A DNA stretch of 64,000 bases from Halorussus lipolyticus (GCF_029338375.1 NZ_CP119804.1:310001-374000); one strand, 5' to 3'; shown: positions 1 to 9,104, numbered from the stretch's first letter. The notes: generated by a model from the sequence alone, not told the origin. Program-made: numbers and translations.

Positions 1-194
1 CGGACATTGACTGAACCCCTGCCGAGGTCCTGTCACTCTTGGTGAGGACGTTTCGACCAGCGGACTGTTCACGTTCGGATTTATCGCCGGAGCGACCGCT
101 TCCCGGCCGAGTAAGTTCGACTTTCTTCGATGCCGCGGCGTCGTGGGAGCGGCGTTACGTTCATGACGCGCCGGGACGTAGTGGGGCGTACGGA

Positions 195-668
195 ATGAGG
201 CGCGACTACTTCACGCTGGAGGTTCGAAACGTCGATTGGGTCGAGGACGACGACGAGGCCAAGAAGCCGACGGTAATCATCGACTTCGAAGGCCCCTCCT
301 CGACGCTCCGCGAGCGCCTCACGGGGACAGACGACGACTTGCTCGACGCCGAGGAGACCGACGTGGCGTTCAGACTCCAAGGTCCCGTGGACGACGACGA
401 TACCGCGGGCGTCGTCAGCGTCACCAACCGCATCACGGGTGACTTCGTGCTGGAACTGAACCAAGACGCCGACGACGTACTCAAGTTCATCACTGCGGCC
501 CGCGAGTACGGCAAGGAGTCCGGCGACATGGATGGCCGGTACCACGTCGAAATCAGCATCAACGGCGACGACCTTGTTGAGTACGACAAGAGTACTTTCC
601 TCGTCTACAACAACGAGGGCAACCTACTCCGCCAGCACAGTCTCATCCCGAGTGGCGTCGAGCTCTGA
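195..668 (+). CDS. DUF5793-like haloarchaeal protein
   Basis: This encodes a 157-residue acidic soluble protein with no signal peptide or membrane segment. The N-terminus (MRRDYFTLEVRNVDW) and the C-terminal stretch LLVYNNEGNLLRQHSLIPSGVEL-like ending fit a conserved haloarchaea-only family that I recall as DUF5793; that name is from memory. The ATG at 195 is chosen because the in-frame codons upstream lack the acidic haloarchaeal composition. Function is unknown. It precedes a small membrane-protein gene on the other strand. Confidence 0.8.
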   Translation: MRRDYFTLEVRNVDWVEDDDEAKKPTVIIDFEGPSSTLRERLTGTDDDLLDAEETDVAFRLQGPVDDDDTAGVVSVTNRITGDFVLELNQDADDVLKFITAAREYGKESGDMDGRYHVEISINGDDLVEYDKSTFLVYNNEGNLLRQHSLIPSGVEL

Positions 669-765
669 CCCCCGCGCCGCTCGTCGGCGACAACTCCTCC
701 ACCCCGACAACTCCGGACTGCTCGACCTGCCGAGGTGTACCGAAACTATTCAGCCGCGGCCGAAC

Positions 766-912
766 TCAGAAGCTCCCGAACAGTAGCAGGTACGCGAGAA
801 CGATAGCGGCCATCAGCACGATACCCCAGAGGATGATGTCGAATAGCCCTTCCGGGTCGGTGTAGTCCATGTTCACGTCGGCGAGTAGCACCCCCGGTGA
901 TTTATCTTTCAT
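766..912 (-). CDS. 48-residue single-pass membrane microprotein
   Basis: A short complete frame on the minus strand encodes 48 residues. The first half is polar (MKDKSPGVLLADVNMDYTD), and residues 24-46 form one hydrophobic helix (IILWGIVLMAAIVLAYLLLF). It fills the gap between the DUF5793-like gene and the phosphomutase gene. Acidic residues before a single C-terminal helix suggest a tail-anchored cytoplasmic membrane protein. I do not recognise a named family. The haloarchaeal codon use and the clean helix argue that it is real. Confidence 0.6.
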   Translation of the reverse strand: MKDKSPGVLLADVNMDYTDPEGLFDIILWGIVLMAAIVLAYLLLFGSF

Positions 913-985
913 GGAAACGGACGGCGAGTCGAGACGCCAGCGTCGAATCGCGGAAAGCTAAGTGTCCGCGGGCGTCAGGTCAGGT

Positions 986-2347
986 ATGGACCTCTTTGGG
1001 ACCGCGGGTATCCGCGGAAGCGCGGTTGAGACGGTAACGCCGGAACTCGCGCTGGCGGTGGGTCGCGCCGCCGGACGCGATAGGCAGGAGTTCGTCGTGG
1101 CACGCGACGGTCGGGAGACCGGCCCCGCACTGGCGGCCGCGATGGAAGCCGGATTGGAGAGCGCCGGGGCCGACGTGCGCCGGGCGGGCCAACTCCCGAC
1201 GCCTGCTCTCGCGTTCGCCTCGCAGGGCCGACGCGGCGCGATGCTGACCGCGAGTCACAACCCGCCGACCGACAACGGCATCAAACTGTTCGCCGACGGC
1301 GAGGAGTACGACCGGGAGGCCGAGCAGGCAATCGACCGGCGAGTCGAGGCCGACGAGTCGCCGGTCGCGTGGGACGAGTGGGGCAAAAGCGAGCAGGTCG
1401 GCGTCCTCGACGCCTACCGCGAGGCGGTCATCGACTACGCCCGCCAGCAGGGAGCGCCCCTCGACGGCCTCCGGGTCGTGGTCGATTGCGGGAACGGGAT
1501 GGCCGCCGTCGCCACGCCCCAAGTCCTCCGGGCGCTCGGGGCCGAAGTCGTCACGCTCAACGCCAACGTGGACGGCCACTTCCCCGGCCGGGAGAGCAAG
1601 CCGACTCCCGAGACCCTCTCGGACCTCCGGAACTTCCTCGAAAACGACCCTGAGGCCGACCTCGGCATCGGTCACGACGGCGACGCCGACCGAATCGTCA
1701 TCGTGGACGGCGACGGTGGGGTCGTCCACGAGGACACCGTGGTCGCTGTCCTTTCAGCACACTACACCCGACAGAGCGAGGCCGACGACCCCGTAGTAGT
1801 GACAACGCCAAACGCCTCCGGGCGAATCGACGAGCAGGTCGAGTCGGCGGGCGGTCGAGTAGAGCGCGTCCGCCTCGGTGCGCTCCACGAGGGCATCGCC
1901 ACAGCGCGCGAGGAGGGGACCGAAAATACTGAGGTCGTCTTCGCGGCCGAACCGTGGAAGCACGTCCACACCCAGTTCGGCGGGTGGATAGACGGCGTGA
2001 CCAGCGCGGCGGTCATCGCTCGACTCGTCGCCGACGCTGGTGGCCTCGCGCCGCTCCGGGAACCAGTCACCGAGCGCCCCTACCGAAAGGTCAGCGTCTC
2101 GTGTCCCGACGACGCCAAGGTCCCAGTGATGGAGCGACTGGAATCGGCGATTCCCGAACAGTTCCCCGACGCCGAGGTCGCCACCGAGTACGGCGTCCGG
2201 GCGACTTTCCCCGACTCGTCGTGGGTGTTGGTCCGACCGAGCGGGACCGAACCCTACGTCCGCATCTACGCCGAGAGCGACGACGTGGACGCGCTGGTCG
2301 CCGACGCTTCTGCGGTCGTGGAGGCCGAAGTCGCGGACCACGCCTGA
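986..2347 (+). CDS. alpha-D-phosphohexomutase family enzyme (phosphogluco-/phosphomanno-/phosphopentomutase)
   Basis: This is a 453-residue cytoplasmic phosphomutase of full family length. Visible motifs are the phosphoserine loop MLTASHNPP (Ser90), the metal loop GHDGDADR (231-236) and the phosphate-binding RPSGTEPYVRIY near the C-terminus. The sugar-binding loop reads AAEPWKHVH (about 321-328) instead of the common GEQSGH form, so substrate cannot be read from the motif. It lies just upstream of nucleoside-uptake genes, and archaeal phosphopentomutase belongs to this superfamily. It may therefore convert ribose-1-phosphate to ribose-5-phosphate; that is inference. The ATG at 986 is preferred over an upstream GTG. 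Confidence 0.9.
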   Translation: MDLFGTAGIRGSAVETVTPELALAVGRAAGRDRQEFVVARDGRETGPALAAAMEAGLESAGADVRRAGQLPTPALAFASQGRRGAMLTASHNPPTDNGIKLFADGEEYDREAEQAIDRRVEADESPVAWDEWGKSEQVGVLDAYREAVIDYARQQGAPLDGLRVVVDCGNGMAAVATPQVLRALGAEVVTLNANVDGHFPGRESKPTPETLSDLRNFLENDPEADLGIGHDGDADRIVIVDGDGGVVHEDTVVAVLSAHYTRQSEADDPVVVTTPNASGRIDEQVESAGGRVERVRLGALHEGIATAREEGTENTEVVFAAEPWKHVHTQFGGWIDGVTSAAVIARLVADAGGLAPLREPVTERPYRKVSVSCPDDAKVPVMERLESAIPEQFPDAEVATEYGVRATFPDSSWVLVRPSGTEPYVRIYAESDDVDALVADASAVVEAEVADHA

Positions 2348-2461
2348 AATCTCCGGGTCTCCCGGTCCCGCGGTCTGCTTCCCCGCGCCACCACTTCACA
2401 AATTTCACCTGTAATCCATTTCCACCCGTATTTTGCATGGTTTTTAGTTTTGAAGCGACGG

Positions 2462-2481
2462 TTTTATCAGGTCTTGCCTGA
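2462..2481 (+). promoter_or_regulatory. TATA box and palindrome upstream of first BMP gene
   Basis: TTTTATC at 2462-2468 lies 28-34 bases before the ATG at 2496, the right spacing for a near-leaderless transcript. Overlapping its 3' side is the inverted repeat TCAGG-N5-CCTGA (2467-2481). It sits between the TATA box and the expected start site, where a repressor could block polymerase. This is a candidate operator only. Confidence 0.5.
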
Positions 2482-2495
2482 CTCAATAGAGTAAG

Positions 2496-3644
2496 ATGGC
2501 AAAAATAGACGATGGCAGACGGCGGATGCTCAAAATCGGCGGCGCAGGTCTCGTCGGTACCGGACTCGCTGGCTGTCTCGGTGGCGGCAGTGGTGGAGCC
2601 GAGACGACCACCGAATCAGGCGGTGACTCCACGGAGTCCGGCGACGACACCACGGACGCGACCACCACCTCGTCGGATACGACCAACGTGGGGATGGTCT
2701 ACGCCACCGGTGGTCTCGGTGACAACTCGTTCAACGACATGGCCCACAAGGGCATCAAGTCGGCCAAGTCGGAGTTCGACATCGCGTTCAAGAACGCCGA
2801 ACCGAGCAGTCCGAGCGACGTGGCCACCCTCCAGCGCAAGTTCGCCCGGTCGAACAACCCCGATTACGACCTCATCAGTTGCATCGGGTTCGTCCAGACC
2901 AGCGCGCTCAAGGAGAACGCCAAGCGGTTCGCCGACCAGAATTTCATGGTCGTGGACACGGTGGTCGAACAGCCCAACGTGTCGAGTTACACCTTCAAGG
3001 AGCATCAGGGGTCGTTCCAAGTCGGCCACCTCGCGGGCCTGCTGACCTCCAAAGAGAGTTTCAGCGCGGGTGCCGGCGAGACCAACGGCGACCTGAAAGT
3101 CGGCTTCGTCGGCGGCAAGGAGGTCCCCCTCATCAAGAAGTTCGAGGCCGGATTCAAAGCGGGCGTCAAGCACGCTAACTCCGACGTGTCGGTCTCCTCG
3201 GCCTACGCCGGTGCGTGGAGCGACCCCGGCAAGGGTCAGTCCATCGCCAACTCGATGTACAACAAGGGCGCGGACATCATCTATCACGCCGCAGGCGGCA
3301 CCGGAAACGGTGTGTTCAAAGCGGCCCAGAGTCAGGGTCGGTTCGCCATCGGCGTGGACTCCGACCAGTCCAAGAGTCTGCCCAAGTACAGCGACGTGAT
3401 TCTGGCCAGCATGGTCAAATACGTAGACGAGGCGGTCTACCGGTCGGTCGAGCGCACGACCAACGGCAACTTCGACGGCGGGTCCGTCCACACGCTCGGT
3501 CTGGAGAAGGACGGCGTTGCGGCGGTCTACGGCACGGACCTCGGGTCCGAGATTCCCGACTCGGTCAAGTCGAGTCTCGACTCGTCCCGAGAGAAAATCG
3601 TCGCGGGCGACATCGAAGTGCCGACCAAGCCCGAGAACGTCTAA
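2496..3644 (+). CDS. BMP-family nucleoside-binding lipoprotein of an ABC importer
   Basis: A 382-residue solute-binding protein. The N-terminus has a twin-arginine motif (RRR at 8-10), a hydrophobic stretch and a lipobox LAGC with Cys27, then a Thr/Ser/Asp-rich linker (about 33-65). This predicts Tat export and lipid anchoring outside the membrane. From residue 66 the BMP/PnrA domain begins (NVGMVYATGGLGDNSFND). BMP proteins bind purine or pyrimidine nucleosides. The next gene is a close paralogue, and an ATPase and two permeases follow. Confidence 0.93.
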   Translation: MAKIDDGRRRMLKIGGAGLVGTGLAGCLGGGSGGAETTTESGGDSTESGDDTTDATTTSSDTTNVGMVYATGGLGDNSFNDMAHKGIKSAKSEFDIAFKNAEPSSPSDVATLQRKFARSNNPDYDLISCIGFVQTSALKENAKRFADQNFMVVDTVVEQPNVSSYTFKEHQGSFQVGHLAGLLTSKESFSAGAGETNGDLKVGFVGGKEVPLIKKFEAGFKAGVKHANSDVSVSSAYAGAWSDPGKGQSIANSMYNKGADIIYHAAGGTGNGVFKAAQSQGRFAIGVDSDQSKSLPKYSDVILASMVKYVDEAVYRSVERTTNGNFDGGSVHTLGLEKDGVAAVYGTDLGSEIPDSVKSSLDSSREKIVAGDIEVPTKPENV

Positions 3645-3737
3645 ACTGCGGCTTTCGACCCTCACTCTCGTTTTCGCGCGGGTTCTCCGGCAAGAAAGCG
3701 TCGGATTCATCACGTTCGGTACTCAATCTCACGGGGT

Positions 3738-4811
3738 ATGTGGGGGAGAACCAATCGACGACAGTTTTTGGGAGCATTGGGCGGGGCGGCCGCAGTCGGA
3801 ACGACCGGATTCCTGCAGGACGGGACGATTAACGTCGGGATGGTGTACGCCACCGGCGGACTGGGTGACAACTCGTTCAACGACATGGCCCACGCCGGAG
3901 TCCAGCGCGCCGCCGAGGAGTTCGACGTGTCTTTCCAGAACGCCGAACCGAGCAGTCCCAGCGACGTGGCCTCGCTCCAGCGCCGGTTCGCCCGGTCCCA
4001 GAACCCGGACTACGACCTCATCTGTTGCATCGGGTTCGTGCAGGCCGACGGACTCCAGCGCAACGCCCAGCGGTTCTCCGACCAGCGATTCATGGTCGTG
4101 GACACGGTGGTCGAGCAACCGAACGTCGCCAGTTACGTCTTCAAGGAACAGCAGGGGTCGTTCCAAGTCGGCCACCTCGCTGGCCTGCTGACGACGATGG
4201 AGTTCAGTGCCGGGGCGGGCCAGACCAACGACGCGACGACGGTGGGGTTCGTCGGTGGCCAAGAGGTTCCCCTCATCAAGAAGTTCGAGGCCGGATACCG
4301 GGCGGGCGTCCAGCACGCCAACGCCGACGTAAACGTCCTCTCGGCCTACGCCGGGTCGTTCAGCGACCCCGCGCAGGGCCAGTCTATCGCCAACTCGATG
4401 TACAACAACGGCGCGGACATCATCTACCACGCCGCGGGCGGCACCGGCAACGGCGTGTTCCGGGCGGCCCAGAACAGCGGTCGGTACGCCATCGGCGTGG
4501 ACGCCGACCAGAGCCAAAGCCTGCCGGAGTACGGCGACGTGATTCTGGCCAGCATGGTCAAACACGTGGACGAGGCCGTCTTTCGGTCCATCCGGCGGGT
4601 GACCAACGACAACTTCGAGGGCGGGACGGCCAACCGCCTCGGCCTCGAACAGAACGGGGTCGAAGCGGTCTACGGGCAGGGACTGGCAGGCGAGATTCCG
4701 GCGGAAGTCAAATCCGCGCTCGAACAGTCCGAACAGCAAATCGTGGGCGGCGACATCGAAGTCCCGACCGAACCGAGCCAAGTCGGGCAAGCGTCCACGA
4801 CGACGCAATAG
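3738..4811 (+). CDS. second BMP-family nucleoside-binding protein
   Basis: A 357-residue paralogue of the preceding gene; long blocks are nearly identical (for example VYATGGLGDNSFNDMAH and AEPSSPSDVA). The N-terminus has a Tat motif (RRQFLGALGG, arginines at 7-8) but no lipobox cysteine and no linker, so it may be released or held by its uncleaved signal. It follows the first copy by about 90 bases, which indicates tandem duplication. The different N-terminus suggests a different location or ligand range. Confidence 0.92.
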   Translation: MWGRTNRRQFLGALGGAAAVGTTGFLQDGTINVGMVYATGGLGDNSFNDMAHAGVQRAAEEFDVSFQNAEPSSPSDVASLQRRFARSQNPDYDLICCIGFVQADGLQRNAQRFSDQRFMVVDTVVEQPNVASYVFKEQQGSFQVGHLAGLLTTMEFSAGAGQTNDATTVGFVGGQEVPLIKKFEAGYRAGVQHANADVNVLSAYAGSFSDPAQGQSIANSMYNNGADIIYHAAGGTGNGVFRAAQNSGRYAIGVDADQSQSLPEYGDVILASMVKHVDEAVFRSIRRVTNDNFEGGTANRLGLEQNGVEAVYGQGLAGEIPAEVKSALEQSEQQIVGGDIEVPTEPSQVGQASTTTQ

Positions 4812-4825
4812 CGCCCCAGAAGTGA

Positions 4826-4878
4826 CTAAATATTTCTTTTAGACAGATAAATAATTATAAAGCAACGGCGTATAATTT
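4826..4878 (+). terminator. AT-rich stretch after the BMP pair
   Basis: An AT-rich run including ATATTTCTTTTAG directly follows the second BMP gene and separates it from the ABC ATPase gene, which has its own TATA box. T-rich tracts end transcription in haloarchaea, so this is a plausible terminator. No stable hairpin is seen. Confidence 0.35.
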
Positions 4879-4966
4879 CAGAACCGCGCGGTGAGACGCC
4901 GAAAACGTCGGGCTATGACGCCGACGACACGTCTTCCGGCTGAAACGTACTTCCCGAATCCGGGTC

Positions 4967-4974
4967 GCTTAAGC
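4967..4974 (+). promoter_or_regulatory. TATA box for the nucleoside ABC operon
   Basis: GCTTAAGC lies 27-34 bases before the ATG at 5001. This fits a separate promoter giving a leaderless mRNA for the ATPase and two permeases. Confidence 0.5.
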
Positions 4975-5000
4975 GGGCACGTCATGAACACCGACAAAAG

Positions 5001-6557
5001 ATGAGTACAGCCGTCCACCTCGAGGGAATTACCAAGCGATTCCCCGGCGTCGTCGCCAACGACGAGGTCGACCTCGAAGTCGAGGAGGGGAGCGTCCACG
5101 CCCTCCTCGGCGAGAACGGTGCTGGCAAGACCACGCTGATGAACGTGCTGTACGGTCTCTACCAGCCGGAGGGCGGAACGGTCCACCTCCACGGGGAGCC
5201 TCGGGAGTTCGACACGCCGCGAGACGCCATCGACGCCGGCATCGGTATGATTCACCAGCACTTCATGCTGGTCGATACACTCACCACGGCCGAGAACATC
5301 GTCCTCGGCCACGAACCCCGCAAGTGGTTCGGGCTGGCGATGGACCGCGAACAGGCCGAGCGCGACGTTCGGGAGTTGAGCGAACGCTACGGCTTCGATG
5401 TGGACCCCACCGCCCGCGTCGAGGACGTGAGCGTGGGGGTCCAGCAACGGGTCGAAATCCTCAAAGCACTCTACGGCGGGGCCGACGTGCTGATTCTGGA
5501 CGAACCGACCGCCGTCCTGACCCCCCAAGAGGTCGAGGACCTATTCGAGGTGTTCGAGGAACTCGCCGAGGAGGACAAGACGATTATCTTCATCACCCAC
5601 AAGTTGGGCGAGGCGATGGAGTCAGCCGACGACATCACGGTCCTCCGGGACGGCAAGAACGTCGGCACCGTGGACGCAGACAGTACCAGCAGGGAGGAGC
5701 TCGCCGAGCTGATGGTGGGCCGGGAAGTCCTGCTGGAAGCCGACAAGGACCCCGTGGAAGTCGGCGACGTGGGGCTGGAAGTCTCCGACCTGCGCGTGAC
5801 CGACAACCGGGGCGTCGAGCAGGTCAGCGGCGTGAACATCTCGGCCCGCGAGGGCGAGGTGTTCGGCATCGCCGGGGTGGACGGCAACGGCCAATCGGAA
5901 CTCGTGGAGGCCATCACCGGCCTCACCGCTCCCGACGATGGGCGGGTCGCCTTCCAAGGGCAGGACGTGACCGACCTCTCGCGGCGCGAGCGAATCGACA
6001 CCGGACTGGCCTACGTTCCCGAGGACCGCCAAGAGCGCGGCCTCGTGATGGACTTCGACCTCGTGGAGAACGGCCTGCTCGGAAGCCAACACACCCCCGA
6101 GTTCGCCGAGGGCGGTCGCATCGACTGGGGCCACACCCGCGACCACGCCGAGGCCATCATCGAGGAGTACGACGTGCGCCCGCCGAACGCCGACGCCGAG
6201 GCCGAGTCGTTCTCCGGCGGGAACCAGCAGAAGTTCATCGTCGGCCGGGAGTTCGCCCGCGACCCCGAAGTCGTGGTGGCCTCCCACCCGACCCGCGGGG
6301 TGGACGTGGGGAGCATCGAGTTCATCCACGAGCGCATCCTCGACCTGCGCCGGGCGGGCAAGACGGTTCTGCTGGTCTCGTCGAAACTCGACGAGGTGCA
6401 ACAGCTTTCCGACCGCCTCGGCGTCATGCACGAGGGCGAAATCGTGGACGTGGTGGACCCCGAGCGCGTCACCGAGGAGGAACTCGGCCTGCTGATGGCC
6501 GGCGAAATTCCCGACGACGCCCCGAGCATCGCCGACGCTCCGGGGGGTGAACGATGA
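5001..6557 (+). CDS. nucleoside-type ABC transporter ATPase with two ATPase domains
   Basis: A 518-residue cytoplasmic ATPase with two fused ABC domains, as in the NupA/YufO and sugar RbsA groups. Domain 1 has Walker A GENGAGKT (37-44), a signature variant SVGVQQR and Walker B ILDEPTAVL. Domain 2 has a degenerate Walker A (GVDGNGQSE) and the signature SFSGGNQQK followed by VVASHPTRGVD. Only the first site is likely a normal P-loop, as usual for this group. It overlaps the first permease gene by 4 bases and should power uptake of BMP-delivered nucleosides. Confidence 0.93.
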   Translation: MSTAVHLEGITKRFPGVVANDEVDLEVEEGSVHALLGENGAGKTTLMNVLYGLYQPEGGTVHLHGEPREFDTPRDAIDAGIGMIHQHFMLVDTLTTAENIVLGHEPRKWFGLAMDREQAERDVRELSERYGFDVDPTARVEDVSVGVQQRVEILKALYGGADVLILDEPTAVLTPQEVEDLFEVFEELAEEDKTIIFITHKLGEAMESADDITVLRDGKNVGTVDADSTSREELAELMVGREVLLEADKDPVEVGDVGLEVSDLRVTDNRGVEQVSGVNISAREGEVFGIAGVDGNGQSELVEAITGLTAPDDGRVAFQGQDVTDLSRRERIDTGLAYVPEDRQERGLVMDFDLVENGLLGSQHTPEFAEGGRIDWGHTRDHAEAIIEEYDVRPPNADAEAESFSGGNQQKFIVGREFARDPEVVVASHPTRGVDVGSIEFIHERILDLRRAGKTVLLVSSKLDEVQQLSDRLGVMHEGEIVDVVDPERVTEEELGLLMAGEIPDDAPSIADAPGGER

Positions 6558-7837
6558 GCGACCGCGGACCCGACGACGAGGCCGACCCCAATCCCGACGA
6601 CTCGTGGCAGGGCCGGGCCGACCGGGCGCTCGAACGACTCGTGGACGCCTCGGCCGTCGAGCGCATTCTCATCAGCCTCGCGGCGCTGGTGCTGTCGGTC
6701 GTCGTCGGCGCGCTCATCATCCTCGTCTCGGGATGGGTAGCGACCTGCCAGTCGCCGTTCTTCTCGGCCTCGGGAGTCGGGTCGTTCTGCTACGACCCGA
6801 TTTCGGTGTACTACGTCCTGTTCAAGGGCGCAGTCTGGCCGCCCTACAACGTCGCCATCACGCTCAAGGAGACGACGCTGTTGCTGTTCACGGGCCTGTC
6901 GGTCGCAGTGGCTTTCCGGGCCGGGATGTTCAACATCGGCACGCAGGGCCAACTCGTGTTGGGCGCGCTCGGCACCGCGCTGGCGGTCCTCTGGGTCGCT
7001 CCGGTCGTCCCGGCGGGCGTCGTCGGCGGACTGATTCTCATCGCGGTGGGCCTGCTGGTCGGCGCGCTGGTCGGCGGCCTCTGGGGCGCGATTCCGGGCG
7101 CGCTGAAGGCCTACGCCGACGCCAACGAGGTCATCACGACCATCATGCTCAACTTCGTCGCGTCCGGCATCGCGTTCACGCTGGTCTCGGAGGTGTTCAA
7201 AGACCCCGAGAGCCAGACCGTCCAGACTCGGGCGATTCCCGGATTCGCCCAACTTCAGCCCGTGTTCTTCGACACGACCGTCTTCTCGATGCTGGCACTG
7301 GTCGGCGCACTCGCGCTCGGCGGGGGAATCTACTGGATGCTCAACGGAACCTCGTTCGGCTACGACCTGCGGACCAGCGGCGTCCAACCGGAGGCCGCCG
7401 AGTACGGCGGGGTGGATTCCGAGAAGATGATGGTCTCCAGCATGGCGCTTTCGGGCGCGCTCGGCGGCCTCGGCGGCGCGGTCTACGTGCTGATGGTCGC
7501 CTCGCGCTGGCGGACCGGCATCCCGTCGCTGGGCTTCGACGGCATCACGGTCTCGATTCTGGCGGGCAACAACCCGCTCGGCGTGGTCCCGGCGGCCCTG
7601 CTGTTCGGCGCGCTCAAGACCGGCAGTCTCGCCATCGAGTTCCAGCTTTCGGTGCCCAAGCAGTTGGTCGGGGTCCTGCGCGGCCTCATCATCCTGTTCA
7701 TCGCCATGCCGGAGTTCTTCCGGATGGTCGGCGCACGCTTCCGGTTCGGCGACGACCGGCCCTCGGTCGCCACCGACGGCGGGGCTGAGACGACAGATGG
7801 AAGTGACGCAGACGACCACGGAGGTGACGACAGATGA
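6554..7837 (+). CDS. nucleoside ABC transporter permease 1
   Basis: A 427-residue integral membrane protein of the BPD_transp_2 (YufP/RbsC-like) family. A charged cytoplasmic N-terminus of about 45 residues is followed by roughly ten hydrophobic segments. The family stretch AFRAGMFNIGTQGQLVLGAL is visible near 115-135. The C-terminus is long and very acidic, typical of halophiles. ATGA overlaps at both ends couple its translation to the ATPase and to permease 2. Confidence 0.92.
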   Translation: MSDRGPDDEADPNPDDSWQGRADRALERLVDASAVERILISLAALVLSVVVGALIILVSGWVATCQSPFFSASGVGSFCYDPISVYYVLFKGAVWPPYNVAITLKETTLLLFTGLSVAVAFRAGMFNIGTQGQLVLGALGTALAVLWVAPVVPAGVVGGLILIAVGLLVGALVGGLWGAIPGALKAYADANEVITTIMLNFVASGIAFTLVSEVFKDPESQTVQTRAIPGFAQLQPVFFDTTVFSMLALVGALALGGGIYWMLNGTSFGYDLRTSGVQPEAAEYGGVDSEKMMVSSMALSGALGGLGGAVYVLMVASRWRTGIPSLGFDGITVSILAGNNPLGVVPAALLFGALKTGSLAIEFQLSVPKQLVGVLRGLIILFIAMPEFFRMVGARFRFGDDRPSVATDGGAETTDGSDADDHGGDDR

Positions 7838-8868
7838 GCTACGCCGAGCCCTCGCGCAAGCGCCGCTGGCTCGCCGGAGTCGGCGTCCTCGTCGTCGCGG
7901 CGCTATCAGCGGTAGAACTGTTCTTCCCCGCCAGCCCGGTCGCCGAAATCGTCAACATCATCGACGCCAACTACATCCGGTCGGTCCTGCGGCTCACGGT
8001 CCCCATCGCGTTCGCCGCGCTCGGCGGCATCTTCGCCGAAAAGAGCGGCGTCATCAACATCGGTCTCGAAGGCCTGCTCATCATCTCGGCGTTCACCTCC
8101 ATCGCGGTGGCTGGCGTCATCAGCGGCGGGACGCCCACGCAGTTCCAGCTTTGGATTGGCTTCGCCGTCGCGGTGCTGGCGAGCGTGTTGTTCGCTCTGC
8201 TGTTCGCGGTCATCTGCATCGAGTTCAAGGCCGACCAGATTATCGCGGGACTGGCGGTGTGGCTCATCGCCCTCGGTCTCGCACCGTTCGCCAGCAAGGT
8301 CATCTGGGGGCAGGTCAACAGTCCACCGGTGGCGACGCTGAACAACTTCGACCTCCTCGTGGTCGAGGCCAACCCGCCGGTCGTGATGATGCTGGTCTCG
8401 GTCCCGGCGGCGTGGTACGCGCTGAATCGGACCTCGTTCGGCCGGTGGATAGAGGCCAGCGGCGAGAACCCGAAGGCGCTCGACACCGTGGGTGTTGACG
8501 TTCGGAAGGTTCGGTACGCAGGCGTTCTGCTGTCCGGATTCTTCTCGGGCCTCGGCGGTGCCGGACTTGCCTTGGGCCGGGTCGGCCAGTTCATCGGCGG
8601 CGGCGCGACGATGGTCAACGGCCGGGGATGGATCGGCATCACGGCCTACCTGTTCGGGAACTACAACCCGCTGGGCGCGTTCGGCGCGTCCTTCCTGTTC
8701 GCCAGTCTGGACGCGCTACAGATTCGTCTCCAGCAGTTGGGCTACAACATCCCGAGCGAACTCATCGGCATCATCCCCTACGTGACGGTGGTCGTGGTGC
8801 TGGCGTTCGTCGGCCGCACCCGGATTCCCTCGGCGGCGGGCGACCACTACGAGTCCGGCGAGGAGTAA
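7834..8868 (+). CDS. nucleoside ABC transporter permease 2
   Basis: A 344-residue membrane protein, the second BPD_transp_2 (YufQ-like) permease. The family motif region IFAEKSGVINIGLEGLLI lies near residues 65-85, with about nine hydrophobic segments. It overlaps permease 1 by 4 bases and ends the operon. Two different permeases with one double ATPase and BMP proteins is the standard arrangement of BMP-type nucleoside importers. Confidence 0.92.
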   Translation: MSYAEPSRKRRWLAGVGVLVVAALSAVELFFPASPVAEIVNIIDANYIRSVLRLTVPIAFAALGGIFAEKSGVINIGLEGLLIISAFTSIAVAGVISGGTPTQFQLWIGFAVAVLASVLFALLFAVICIEFKADQIIAGLAVWLIALGLAPFASKVIWGQVNSPPVATLNNFDLLVVEANPPVVMMLVSVPAAWYALNRTSFGRWIEASGENPKALDTVGVDVRKVRYAGVLLSGFFSGLGGAGLALGRVGQFIGGGATMVNGRGWIGITAYLFGNYNPLGAFGASFLFASLDALQIRLQQLGYNIPSELIGIIPYVTVVVVLAFVGRTRIPSAAGDHYESGEE

Positions 8869-8966
8869 CTTCCCGACGTCCTCCGTTCTGCGCGAGGTTG
8901 TGACTGTTCGCTGTCCCGTTGCCTTTCCGATTGTGCCCGAGACCAGCACGCGGACAGAGAGCTGTA

Positions 8967-9091
8967 GCTCTTGAATCTGGCTCAGCCCTCTCGGGGTAGT
9001 CGGACTGGCGGTCCTCGGCCCCGACTCCGAGCGACCGCACGAGGCGTCCGAACAGGGTTCGTCCCGTCCTCGCACTTGAACCCTCGCTACG
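8967..9091 (-). repeat. dispersed repeat family 2, copy Z
   Basis: Read on the minus strand, this segment shares about 56 identical bases with copy Y at 10.7 kb (core GGACCGCCAGTCCGACTA then CCCGAGAGGGCTGAGCC). Its other half matches copy X at 49.45 kb (GAGGGTTCAA, CGAGGACG, GACGAACCCTG). It lies between the permease operon and cdd, in inverted orientation to copy Y, so the two copies bracket cdd-udp. No protein is credibly encoded. Confidence 0.75.
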
Positions 9092-9104
9092 GTCTCAGAC
9101 GGGA

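Noticed and set aside
1-194. Possible gene or N-terminal extension at the left edge
   Set aside because: No frame with haloarchaeal composition or a recognisable motif was seen; only a TATA-like run near 78-84.
6011-7819. 602-codon minus-strand frame opposite the nucleoside ABC genes
   Set aside because: Mirror of real coding sequence with composition typical of GC-rich antisense frames; the plus-strand ATPase and permease are unambiguous.
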